Source: Mycolicibacterium rhodesiae JS60 (GTDB taxonomy: Bacteria > Actinomycetota > Actinomycetes > Mycobacteriales > Mycobacteriaceae). From it: 64,000 nucleotides of DNA. Under the pieces are notes generated by a model that saw only the letters and a program-made list of their open reading frames with translations, did not search any database and was not told where the DNA came from. The translations under genes and the position numbers were made by a program. Shown one piece after another: positions 30,419 to 39,598 of the stretch (positions within the stretch are counted from its first letter, which is position 1; every line of letters begins with the position of its first letter). Location of the stretch: contig AGIQ01000001.1 of NCBI GenBank assembly GCA_000230935.2, forward strand, positions 682,001-746,000, given 5' to 3'.

Positions 30419-31704
30419 GCTGACGAGTCGCCCTCTCTGAGGCCAGGCGGGCACGCGAAAACGCCTGTGCCGTTAGTGAAAATGTACTCGTTGAGCGCGT
30501 CGCCGGACATCTTCGAGATGATCGGAACGAAGTGCTTTCCGGGGTCGCGTACGAACGCGATGAAGAACAGCCCGGCGTCCAGGTGGCCGAATCCGTCTGA
30601 ACCATCGGTGAAGTTGTATCCGCGCCGCAGGATCTTCAGGCCGTTGTTGTGATCCGGTGAGACCAGCCGGACGTGGGCGTCCACGTCGACCAAGGGGTTG
30701 CCCTTGGCGTCCTTGCTATCGAAGTCCATCGGGGCGAATTCGTCGTCGTACCCAATGGGTGCGCCGCTCCCTTTCATCCGGCCGATGACCCGCTCCTGCT
30801 CGTTGAGGGCGGTGCGGTCCCACGCCTCGATCCGGTTGCGGATGCGCCGGGTGACCAGGTAGGTGCCCCCGGCCAGCCAGTCTGGCCCGTCGCCTTTGGC
30901 CACCCATACGTTGTTCTTGAGCGCGTCGGCGTCCTCGGCCTTGATGTTGTTCGTTCCGTCCTTGAAGCCGAGCATGTTTCGGGGCGTGGACTGGTCGCGG
31001 GTGGTCGACGAGGTGCGGCCGAACCCGAGCTGTGAGTAGCGCACCGCCACCGTGCCGAAGCCGACCCGAGCCAGGTTGCGGATGGCGTGCACGGCGACTT
31101 GGGGGTCATTCGCGCAGGCTTGGATGCAGATATCGCCGCCGCACTTGTTGGGGTCGAGGATTTCGTTCGTGAACTTCGGTAGGTCGGCCAGCGCGGCCGG
31201 GCGCTTGTCGGCGATGCCGAACCGGTCCTTGCCGTCTTTGACGAAGAATGTCGGGCCGAAGCCGATGGTCAGGGTGAGTTGCGACGGTGGCAGACCCAGT
31301 GCCTCGCCGGTGTCGGCGGGCGGTGCGTACGGATTGAGGCCGACGGCACCGTCCTTGACCGCATCGTGACCCTTGGTCATCCGCTCGGCCATCGCCGACC
31401 ACTCGCGCAACATCGCCACCACTTCCTCGCGGTTTTCGGTGGTGACGTCGAAGCTGCAGAAGTGCATCCGGTCCTGGGCTTCGGTGATGATGCCGGCCTG
31501 GCGTTCGCCGCGGAACGGCACGGCGCCATGTGGTTCAAAGGGCTGTGTGCTCGTGGCCGAGGCGCGGCCCGCCAAGGCGCCCGCGCCGGCCGCGCCGACC
31601 ACCGCCGCCGTCACACCGGCGGCACCGAAGAGCTTGCGTCGCGACAGGCCGGACGACACCTGCTGGGCCGGCCTTTCGTCGGGATTACTGGGGAGCGATG
31701 ACAC
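30391..31704 (-). CDS. efeB: Dye-decolorising-type heme peroxidase EfeB (Tat-exported)
   Basis: 437 residues. A twin-arginine signal LSRRKLFGAAG (about 20-30) followed by an Ala/Gly-rich hydrophobic stretch directs the folded protein out of the cell. The DyP hallmark GFKDGTNN, with Asp on the distal heme side, is present, and the His/Arg residues toward the C-terminus fit the heme pocket. In Efe systems this peroxidase oxidises Fe(II) or works on heme during iron uptake. It is last of the efeUOB genes, overlapping efeO by 20 bp, and runs 28 bp into convergent mazG. Confidence 0.93.
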   Translation of the reverse strand: MSSLPSNPDERPAQQVSSGLSRRKLFGAAGVTAAVVGAAGAGALAGRASATSTQPFEPHGAVPFRGERQAGIITEAQDRMHFCSFDVTTENREEVVAMLREWSAMAERMTKGHDAVKDGAVGLNPYAPPADTGEALGLPPSQLTLTIGFGPTFFVKDGKDRFGIADKRPAALADLPKFTNEILDPNKCGGDICIQACANDPQVAVHAIRNLARVGFGTVAVRYSQLGFGRTSSTTRDQSTPRNMLGFKDGTNNIKAEDADALKNNVWVAKGDGPDWLAGGTYLVTRRIRNRIEAWDRTALNEQERVIGRMKGSGAPIGYDDEFAPMDFDSKDAKGNPLVDVDAHVRLVSPDHNNGLKILRRGYNFTDGSDGFGHLDAGLFFIAFVRDPGKHFVPIISKMSGDALNEYIFTNGTGVFACPPGLREGDSSAYWGSTLFG

Positions 31705-32851
31705 CCTGCACCTGACTCACGTTCTTGCTCAGCGCGTCGATCGCGCGTGAGAGCTCCTGGCGCTGGGGCTCGGTCACCGTGTCGTACGACACGAACCCGT
31801 CGCCCTTGCGGTACTTGGCCAGCAGCGCCTCGACGTCGGCGAAGCCCTTGTCGACCCGCTTGCCCAACTCGGCGTTGCGGCTGTCGAGGATCGGGCGGAC
31901 CGATGCCACCGCGGTCTGGCTGCCCTGGACGTTGGCGTTGAAGTCCCACAGGTCGGTGTGGCTGAAGATGTCCTCTTCGCCGCTGATCTTGCTGGCTGCG
32001 ATCTCGTCGAGCAGACCCTGTGCGCCACCGGCGATCTGGGTGGAGTCGATGGTCCAGTCCGGTGCCTTGACGCCGTCGTTGAGCTCCTTGACGTCGGCCA
32101 TCAGCTGGTCGGCCAGCGCGTTGGCGTCGGGCTGCAGGCCGGTGACCCACAGCTGCTTCTCCAGCGCGTGGAAGCCGGTCCACTTCTGGCCGGGCTCGAC
32201 GTCGGCCTCACGGAGGTCGATGCGCGGGTCGAGGTCGTTGGGGAACGACTCGGCCACCGGCTCGATGCGCTCGTAATAGGTGCGCGCGACCGGGTACTGC
32301 GCCTTGGCCGCCGCCACGTCACCCTTCTTGACGGCGTCGACGAACAGCTGGGTGGCCGGGATCAGGGCGTCGGTCTGGCTGTTCACATAGCGCTTGTAGC
32401 TGTCGGCGGCTTCCTTGAACTCGCCCTTCTCGTCGACCGCGACGGCGTCGCCGGTCACGGTGAAGTCGCTGCGGATGCCGTCGCCGATCATGCCCGGCTT
32501 GCACGCGGTCTGGTACTTGCCGGGCTCGCCGAGCTGCACGATCAGCTTGCGCTGCAGTCCGGGGGAGATGTTCTCGACCTCGCCCATCACCCGTTCACCC
32601 TCGCCGTACACGTAGAACTCGGTGACCTTGGTGCCGTTGTTGGTGATCACGAAGGTGCTCGGCCCGGTCGCGGCCTGGGTGCCCGACAGCTTGCACTCGG
32701 TGTCGGAGGCGTCGACGGTGATCTCCGAGGCCGCCTTGGTGCTCGAGTCCGCGGATTTGGTCTCTTTGGCCGTGCAGGCGGCCATGGATACACCGGCCAG
32801 GAGAGCCGCGGCAGCGGCAGTACCGGTCTTGATGCCATGGGTGAACGTCAC
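31685..32851 (-). CDS. efeO: Iron uptake lipoprotein EfeO/EfeM
   Basis: 388 residues. A lipobox VSMAAC (Cys26) anchors it outside the membrane. An N-terminal cupredoxin-like domain (about 42-135) is followed by the imelysin-like M75 domain (about 145-385), which carries the HxxE metal motif in GFHALEKQLW. It is thought to bind ferrous/ferric iron and hand it to EfeU. GTG start overlaps the efeU stop by 4 bases. Confidence 0.93.
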   Translation of the reverse strand: MTFTHGIKTGTAAAAALLAGVSMAACTAKETKSADSSTKAASEITVDASDTECKLSGTQAATGPSTFVITNNGTKVTEFYVYGEGERVMGEVENISPGLQRKLIVQLGEPGKYQTACKPGMIGDGIRSDFTVTGDAVAVDEKGEFKEAADSYKRYVNSQTDALIPATQLFVDAVKKGDVAAAKAQYPVARTYYERIEPVAESFPNDLDPRIDLREADVEPGQKWTGFHALEKQLWVTGLQPDANALADQLMADVKELNDGVKAPDWTIDSTQIAGGAQGLLDEIAASKISGEEDIFSHTDLWDFNANVQGSQTAVASVRPILDSRNAELGKRVDKGFADVEALLAKYRKGDGFVSYDTVTEPQRQELSRAIDALSKNVSQVQGVIAPQ

Positions 32852-33822
32852 TGAGTGGACCTTTCGGAGAGGGCGGTGCGCGCCGAATCTTGCGCACCAC
32901 TGTCGTTGCGGTTGGAGATCTCACCGCCGGTGGAAACTTCGGTGGCCGGCGTGGGCCGCAGGAACAGGGCCAGCACGATGACCAGGTAGGTCAGCCAGCA
33001 GATCAGTTGCAGCACCGTGGGCGTCGGGGTGACGTTGAAGACGCCCTGGATGATCTCGCCGTACCAGGCCGACCAGTTGAACCCCGCGCTGATGTCGAAG
33101 GCCTTGGAGCCAAGGCCCGGCAGCCAGCCGACGGTCTGCATCGCCCCGATGCCGTAGGACAGGACGCCCGCGGCGACGAAGATCAGGAACACGCCGGTGT
33201 AGGAGAAGAACTTGGCCAGATTGATCCGCACGGCGCCGGCGTACATCCCCCAGGCGATTGCGGCGGCGGCCAGGACGCCGATCAGCAGGCCCAACAGTGG
33301 CCACGAGGTCTCGGCTTCGGCGAAACCGACCATGAACAGCGCGGTCTCCACACCCTCCCGGCCCACGGCCAGGAACGCCAGCGCGAAGACGGCAGCTGCG
33401 CCGGTTTGAAGTGCCTTCGACATCCCGGCGCGCAGTTCGCCGGACATCCTGGCCGCGGCCTTGCGCATCCACAGCACCATCGAGGTGACGATCGCGACGG
33501 CCAGCAGCGACGCCACCCCGGCGATCGCCTCGGCGGCCAGGCCGGTCACCGTGTAGGTGCCGTATTGGATCGTGAGGAAGACGGCGACCGTCATCAGGAC
33601 CGCGGCGCCGACACCGAGCCAGACCCATTTGAGAGCGTCGCGACGGTCGGATTTCACCAGGAATGCGATCAGGATCATGACGATGATCCCGGCTTCCAAA
33701 CCCTCGCGCAGGCCGATCAGTCCGCTGCCGAAAAGCTGGGCGCTGATGTTGGGTGCGGCCGCGCTGAAAGTGGTGTGGATCCCCGTCGGAAGCGCCCCTG
33801 CGATGTCCGCCAGGTCGGTCAT
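32848..33822 (-). CDS. efeU: EfeU/FTR1-family iron permease
   Basis: 324 residues, seven or so membrane helices. Both REXXE iron-translocation motifs are present: REGLE (39-43) and REGVE (155-159). First gene of the operon, with an ATG at 33822. A Ser/Asp-rich cytosolic tail closes the protein. An IdeR-like operator and a second palindrome lie 30-75 bp upstream, so repression by iron-loaded IdeR is expected. Confidence 0.93.
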   Translation of the reverse strand: MTDLADIAGALPTGIHTTFSAAAPNISAQLFGSGLIGLREGLEAGIIVMILIAFLVKSDRRDALKWVWLGVGAAVLMTVAVFLTIQYGTYTVTGLAAEAIAGVASLLAVAIVTSMVLWMRKAAARMSGELRAGMSKALQTGAAAVFALAFLAVGREGVETALFMVGFAEAETSWPLLGLLIGVLAAAAIAWGMYAGAVRINLAKFFSYTGVFLIFVAAGVLSYGIGAMQTVGWLPGLGSKAFDISAGFNWSAWYGEIIQGVFNVTPTPTVLQLICWLTYLVIVLALFLRPTPATEVSTGGEISNRNDSGAQDSARTALSERSTQ

Positions 33823-33853
33823 TGGCGAGTCCTAACTAACTTCGGATAATCCC

Positions 33854-33872
33854 TGGTAAGCAAGGCTTACCA
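33854..33872. promoter_or_regulatory. Palindrome in the efeU promoter region
   Basis: TGGTAAGC, AAG, GCTTACCA: 8-bp perfect arms. The half-sites resemble those of IdeR/DtxR boxes (GGTWAG/CTWACC), but the spacing is 4 bp longer than canonical. Confidence 0.55.
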
Positions 33873-33875
33873 AAC

Positions 33876-33894
33876 CAAGGTTCGGCTCACCTTA
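33876..33894. promoter_or_regulatory. IdeR/DtxR-type iron box
   Basis: The 19-mer matches the IdeR consensus (TTAGGTTAGGCTAACCTAA, from memory) at 14 of 19 positions, including both AGGT/ACCT half-sites. It lies about 55 bp upstream of efeU. Confidence 0.65.
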
Positions 33895-34000
33895 ACAGAA
33901 CGGAGGTAACGACGTTATCGCCCCTTGGCATCGTCAGCTGGGACTAATGACACCGAACCCGTGGGACGATGAACACGGTTGATTGGGTTCGAGGAGTGTC

Positions 34001-34732
34001 GTGTTGTCAACGCGTTGGCTGCGGGCTGTCGGCGTCATTGCGGCGGCTGCCGTCCTGCTTGCTGCGAGCTGTTCGTGGCAGCTCGGGACGCCCATTCCCG
34101 ACGGTGTGCCACCACCGCCGGGTGACGCGGTGCCCGCTGTCGACACCCACGCCCCGGGCCGGCCGGCCGACCAGTTGCACGACTGGGCGGCGCAGCGGGC
34201 ACCGGCGCTCGGCATCCCGATCACCGCGCTCGAGGCCTACGCTTACGCCGCGCGCGTGGCGGAGGTGGAGAACCCCAACTGCCATCTGGCCTGGACCACG
34301 CTGGCCGGGATCGGCATGGTCGAAAGTCACCACGGCACCTACCGGGACGCCGTCGTCGCACCCAACGGGGATGTCAGTCCACCGATCCGCGGGGTGCACC
34401 TCGACGGCACCAACGGCAACCTCGAGATCATCGACGTCGACCAGACGGTGATCGACGCCGAGCCGGTCTATGCCCGGGCGATGGGTCCCATGCAGTTCAT
34501 CCCCGAGACCTGGCGGCTCTACGGCGTCGACGCCAACAACGACGGCGTGATCAGTCCGGACAACATCGACGATGCCGCGCTCTCGGCGGCGGGCTACCTG
34601 TGCTTCCGCGGCAAGGACCTCGCGTCCCCGCGCGGCTGGATGAACGCGCTGCACGCCTACAACCACTCCGACCAGTACGCCCGCACCGTGCGGGACTGGG
34701 CGACGGCCTACGCCCAAGGGCATGCGCTCTAA
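34001..34732 (+). CDS. lpqU: Lytic transglycosylase-like lipoprotein LpqU
   Basis: 243 residues. A signal peptide ends in LLAASC, with Cys24 lipidated. An SLT/MltB-like transglycosylase domain (about 60-240) follows, with GIGMVESHHGTY (catalytic Glu in VES), AMGPMQFIPETW and NALHAYNHS. It would cleave peptidoglycan at the outer face of the membrane. Start is GTG at 34001 or TTG at 34004; GAGGAG lies 4-7 nt upstream of these. Its place before eno matches Rv1022. A longer frame starting at 33983 would run through the Shine-Dalgarno and is rejected. Confidence 0.88.
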   Translation: MLSTRWLRAVGVIAAAAVLLAASCSWQLGTPIPDGVPPPPGDAVPAVDTHAPGRPADQLHDWAAQRAPALGIPITALEAYAYAARVAEVENPNCHLAWTTLAGIGMVESHHGTYRDAVVAPNGDVSPPIRGVHLDGTNGNLEIIDVDQTVIDAEPVYARAMGPMQFIPETWRLYGVDANNDGVISPDNIDDAALSAAGYLCFRGKDLASPRGWMNALHAYNHSDQYARTVRDWATAYAQGHAL

Positions 34733-34772
34733 CCACACGCTCTGCCGGGCTTCCCCACCACTGACCATCTAG

Positions 34773-36098
<1,326 letters not shown>

Positions 36099-36131
36099 GG
36101 CCCAGGGACCGAAAGGCGCCTGAAAGAGACT

Positions 36132-36794
36132 GTGGCGGAAAGCAAGCGGCCCGACTCGAAGCGACGCTCCCCGGCCTCCCGGCCGGGGGGTTCGGGTCGG
36201 GTTCGCGCGCGCTCGGCGCCGGTGGCAAAGCCGCGGCCTGCGGAGGCGCGCGCGGCCGCGGAGCCGGTGAACGTCACCGAGCCGATCCGGCGTGCGATCG
36301 CGGCGTCGGTCGAGCACCAGAGTGAGCAGCGGTTGGGTTTCACCGCGCGTCGTGCGGCGATTCTCGCTGCGCTGGTCTGCGTGCTGACGCTGACCATCGC
36401 CGGACCGGTGCGCACTTATTTCGCCCAGCGCACCGAGATGAAACAGCTCGCCGCGTCGGAAGCGGCGCTGCGCAAGCAGATCGCCGATCTGGAGTCGCAG
36501 AAGGCCAAGCTCGACGACCCGGTGTACATCGCCGCGCAGGCCCGCGAACGGCTGGGGTTCGTGATGCCCGGCGACATTCCCTACCAGGTGCAACTCCCGC
36601 CAGGGGCGGCCGTCACCACCGATACCGGCCCGCAGGCCGCGCCGGTGCACAACAGCGACCCGTGGTACACGTCGTTGTGGCACACCATCGCTGATACGCC
36701 CCATGGTCCGCCGCCGGCCCCGGCCGGTGATCCGGCGGACCCGACGTTGCCGTTGCCGCCACCGAATTCTTCACCACCGGCGCCCGGTGGTTGA
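36132..36794 (+). CDS. FtsB/DivIC-family septum formation protein
   Basis: 220 residues. A basic Arg/Ala/Pro-rich cytosolic part (1-70), one membrane helix (about 74-95, ILAALVCVLTLTIAG), an extracytoplasmic coiled coil (about 96-130) and the DivIC segment PVYIAAQARERLGFVMPGD. A Pro-rich tail (about 185-220) follows. FtsB-like proteins bridge FtsL and FtsQ in the divisome; Rv1024 is the counterpart. GTG start at 36132. Its stop overlaps the DUF501 start by 8 bases. Confidence 0.88.
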   Translation: MAESKRPDSKRRSPASRPGGSGRVRARSAPVAKPRPAEARAAAEPVNVTEPIRRAIAASVEHQSEQRLGFTARRAAILAALVCVLTLTIAGPVRTYFAQRTEMKQLAASEAALRKQIADLESQKAKLDDPVYIAAQARERLGFVMPGDIPYQVQLPPGAAVTTDTGPQAAPVHNSDPWYTSLWHTIADTPHGPPPAPAGDPADPTLPLPPPNSSPPAPGG

Positions 36795-37284
36795 CCCCGC
36801 CGATCTCGACGCGGTGGCGCGGCAGCTGGGCCGTGAGCCGCGCGGCGTACTGGAGATCGCATATCGCTGCCCCAATGGTGAACCGGCGGTGGTCAAGACC
36901 GCACCCCGGCTGCCCGACGGCACTCCGTTCCCGACCCTGTATTACCTGACGCACCCGGTGCTGACCGCCGCGGCGAGCCGGCTCGAGTCCGACGGGCTGA
37001 TGCGGGAGATGAGTGAACGGCTGCAACAGGATTCCGACGTTGCGCAGGCCTACCGTCGGGCCCACGAGTCCTATCTGGCCGAGCGAGACGCCATCGAGTC
37101 GCTGGGTACCACGTTCTCCGGCGGAGGCATGCCGGACCGGATCAAGTGCCTGCACGTGCTGATCGCGCACTCGTTGGCAAAAGGCCGTGGTGTCAACCCG
37201 TTTGGTGACGAGGCGCTGGCGGTGCTGGCCGTCGAGCCGGGGATGGCGGGAATTCTGGACAAGGGGGAGTGGACATCAACGTAG
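36787..37284 (+). CDS. DUF501 family protein
   Basis: 165 residues, nearly all in the DUF501 domain: YRCPNGEPAVVKTAPRLPDGTPF is followed by TLYYLTHP, ESYLAERDAI and the GMPDRIKCLHVLIAHSLA block with a conserved Cys and His. Function unknown, but always near ftsB and ppx in actinobacteria. The GTG at 36787 fits the conserved start (VDPADLDAVARQLGREP). It overlaps the genes on both sides (8 bp and 16 bp), so it belongs to the same operon. Confidence 0.88.
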   Translation: MVDPADLDAVARQLGREPRGVLEIAYRCPNGEPAVVKTAPRLPDGTPFPTLYYLTHPVLTAAASRLESDGLMREMSERLQQDSDVAQAYRRAHESYLAERDAIESLGTTFSGGGMPDRIKCLHVLIAHSLAKGRGVNPFGDEALAVLAVEPGMAGILDKGEWTST

Positions 37285-38228
37285 AGGCCAATCGGGTGGC
37301 GGCCATCGACTGCGGCACGAACTCCATCCGGCTGCTGATCGCCGACATGGCCGGTGGGCGCCTGCGCGATGTCCACCGGGAGATGCGGATCGTGCGACTC
37401 GGTCAAGGTGTCGACGCCACAGGACAATTCGCGCCCGACGCGCTGGCCCGCACCCGCGCCGCCCTGGCTGACTACGCCGCGCTGATGAAGCGCTTCGAGG
37501 TCGGCACGGTGCGCATGGTGGCGACCTCGGCGACCCGCGACGCGTCCAACCGCGACGTGTTCTTCTCGATGACCGCCGAGGTGCTGGACCCCGTCGTCCC
37601 CGCCGCGATCGCCGAGGTGATCACCGGCGCGGAAGAGGCCGAACTGTCGTTCAACGGCGCGGTCGGTGAACTCAACAGTGCCGCAGCGCCATTCGTGGTG
37701 GTTGATCTCGGTGGCGGCTCGACCGAGGTGGTACTGGGTGACGGTAGCGGGGTTCAGGCCAGCTACTCGGCAGACATCGGCTGCGTGCGGCTCACCGAGC
37801 GCTGCCTGCACTCGGATCCACCGACCGCAGCCGAAGTGGCGGGCGCGCGTGATGTGGTGCGGGAGCGTCTCGGCGAGGCGCTGCGAGTGGTGCCGGTGGA
37901 CCAGGCCAGGACGTGGGTGGGCGTGGCGGGAACCTTCACCACCCTTGCGGCCCTGGCGCAGCGCATGACCATCTACGACGCCGACGCGATCCATCTGTCC
38001 CGGGTCGGCTTCGGAGACCTGTTGGGGGTGTGTGACCAGCTCATCGGGATGACCCGCAAGCAGCGCGCCGCCCTGGGCCCCATGCACGAGGGTCGCGTCG
38101 ACGTCATCGGCGGCGGCTCGATCGTCGTCGAAGAGCTGGCGTATGCGCTCGGGCAGCGGGCCGGCATCGACGAGCTGGTGGTCAGCGAGCATGACATCCT
38201 GGACGGGATCGCGCTCTCCATCGCCTGA
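37269..38228 (+). CDS. ppx: Exopolyphosphatase/guanosine pentaphosphatase, Ppx/GppA family
   Basis: 319 residues of the ASKHA fold, the short actinobacterial form (Rv1026, PPX2). Phosphate-binding loops AAIDCGTNSIRLLIAD and VVVDLGGGSTEVVLG, RMVATSATRDA and VAGTFTTLAAL are intact. It degrades long-chain polyphosphate; some members also or instead act on pppGpp, which cannot be decided here. The GTG start overlaps DUF501 by 16 bases. Confidence 0.92.
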   Translation: MDINVEANRVAAIDCGTNSIRLLIADMAGGRLRDVHREMRIVRLGQGVDATGQFAPDALARTRAALADYAALMKRFEVGTVRMVATSATRDASNRDVFFSMTAEVLDPVVPAAIAEVITGAEEAELSFNGAVGELNSAAAPFVVVDLGGGSTEVVLGDGSGVQASYSADIGCVRLTERCLHSDPPTAAEVAGARDVVRERLGEALRVVPVDQARTWVGVAGTFTTLAALAQRMTIYDADAIHLSRVGFGDLLGVCDQLIGMTRKQRAALGPMHEGRVDVIGGGSIVVEELAYALGQRAGIDELVVSEHDILDGIALSIA

Positions 38229-38231
38229 GTG

Positions 38232-38702
38232 TCAGTCCTGCGGGTCGATCAACGGCTCGCCGTCGGCGCCGGTGGGGACTCGGCTACCGGCCAGCGTGAC
38301 ACCGAGCAGCGTCATCACCACGCCGATCGAGAAATGCAGCCAGTTGTCGGCGCCGTTGAGCGGCAGGATGTTTCGCACTCCGGACGGGTCGAAGAACAGC
38401 CCGTAAACCCAGAGTCCGAGATAGATCAGACCGCCGCCGATGAGGTAGCCGCGCGCCCTGGCGAATGTCGTCGCGAGCAGGAACCCGGCGACCCCGAAGG
38501 CCAGGTGCAGCACGTTGTGCAGCACCGACACCTCGAACACGCCGAACAGCTCGGACCGGGTGGTCAGGCCGGGGATGACACCGGCGATGGCCAGGAGGGA
38601 GAATGCCGCGGCGACGAGCACCGCGGCACCCTGTACTGCCAGCAGGCCGACCCGAGGTCGGTGGAGCCTGCCGGGATGGGCGGCGTCCATGCCGACTGGC
38701 AT
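38232..38702 (-). CDS. DUF4383 membrane protein
   Basis: 156 residues with four hydrophobic helices (about 20-42, 60-82, 88-110, 122-142) and the LHNVLHLAFGVAGFLLA and NWLHFSIGVVMTLLG segments characteristic of DUF4383. Function unknown. ATG at 38702 chosen; a TTG three codons earlier is possible. Convergent with ppx with 3 bp between stops. It lies immediately downstream of the Cys-rich miniprotein gene on the same strand and may be co-transcribed with it. Confidence 0.78.
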   Translation of the reverse strand: MPVGMDAAHPGRLHRPRVGLLAVQGAAVLVAAAFSLLAIAGVIPGLTTRSELFGVFEVSVLHNVLHLAFGVAGFLLATTFARARGYLIGGGLIYLGLWVYGLFFDPSGVRNILPLNGADNWLHFSIGVVMTLLGVTLAGSRVPTGADGEPLIDPQD

Positions 38703-38748
38703 ACCCGTCAATACCGGGCGTCAATCTTGGGGGCGGCGCCTTTCGACT

Positions 38749-38877
38749 TTAGGGCTTTACCTTGCAGCCGCTGCCGATGTTGTGACAGTGATGGCCGCCG
38801 TCGCAGGCGTTGCAGCGGCAGGTACAGCCACCGGTGTGCTTGGGCTCGACCCCGGCACACGGATCCTGACGGTTCAT
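38749..38877 (-). CDS. 42-residue Cys/His-rich metallothionein-like miniprotein
   Basis: A short gene below usual length cut-offs. ATG at 38877 has AAGGAG 10 nt upstream, and a TATCGT -10 element (38909-38914) precedes it. The product has 7 Cys (7, 18, 20, 22, 25, 31, 38) and 4 His (14, 29, 30, 32) in 42 residues. The core GGCTCRCNAC is followed by HHCH, and the C-terminus is basic. CxCxCxxC plus HxCH is typical of thiolate metal-cluster or zinc-binding peptides. It does not resemble, by eye, the copper metallothionein MymT or cyanobacterial SmtA. Metal binding is inferred from composition; a regulator or transporter of copper or zinc is not adjacent. Confidence 0.72.
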   Translation of the reverse strand: MNRQDPCAGVEPKHTGGCTCRCNACDGGHHCHNIGSGCKVKP

Positions 38878-38945
38878 GACAGATCATCTCCTTCGCCCGG
38901 ATGATCCCACGATAGCCATCCGCGGTGCCGAACGTGAGCGGTCGA

Positions 38946-39495
38946 TCAAAACCGGATGAGACCGCGCAAATTAACCCCCGAGTGCATGTCGGCATAGCCT
39001 TGGTTGATCTCGTCAAGGGTGTATTCGCGGGTGACCAGTTCGTCGAGCTTCAGTTGCCCGGCACTGTACAACTCCAGCAGCCGGGGAATGTCGCGCCGGG
39101 GGTTTGACGAGCCGAAAAGTGACCCGCGGACTTGCTTTTCGTACAGCGTCAGGTCGAACAGCGACATGTCGACCTGTGTGTGCCGTCGGATGCGGGATCG
39201 CCGTCATCACCACCCGGCCGCGTTTGCCGACCAGGCTCAGTGCCTGTGCGACGTAGCTGCCCTCGGCAACGTCGGTGCTGACCACGCACACGTCGGCCAT
39301 CGCGCCGCGTGTGACGTCGGCAATCAGCGCCTGCGCCTCCTCGACGGTGGCGGCGGTGTGGGTGGCGCCGAAGTCCAGGGACCTGGTGCACTTGTAGGCG
39401 ACCGGGTCGAGCGCCACGATCATCCGGGCACCGGCGATCCGCGCGCCCTGTACCGCATCGACCTTGACCACCGACGACACCGCAAGAGCCAGTTG
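38946..39495 (-). pseudogene. NDMA-dependent alcohol dehydrogenase remnant
   Basis: Two frames together spell the C-terminal half of a zinc-type medium-chain alcohol dehydrogenase. The first covers the NAD-binding domain (VQGARIAGARMIVALDPV, SYVAQALSLVGKRGRVV) and the second the C-terminus (SLFDLTLYEKQVRGSLFGSS to LRGLIRF). The frame breaks at a TGTGTGTG run (39175-39182), which looks like replication slippage. The N-terminal about 190 residues with the catalytic zinc ligands are missing, and the Rossmann glycine motif is degraded (SSVVKV where GVGGVG is expected). Not expected to be functional. Confidence 0.85.
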
Positions 39496-39598
39496 TGGCC
39501 TGCGTGGGCCACGGTGGGCCGTGCGCGTTGACCGTATTCGTCTCAGGAGCGCCTCGGCAGGGCAATCAGCCGGGCAACGCTCTACCGCGACCCAAGGG

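Noticed and set aside
38708..39016. 102-codon minus-strand frame overlapping the Cys-rich miniprotein
   Set aside because: Its ATG sits immediately on the Shine-Dalgarno, the product is unstructured in composition, and it crosses the pseudogene boundary. The 42-residue frame has better spacing and striking Cys/His periodicity.
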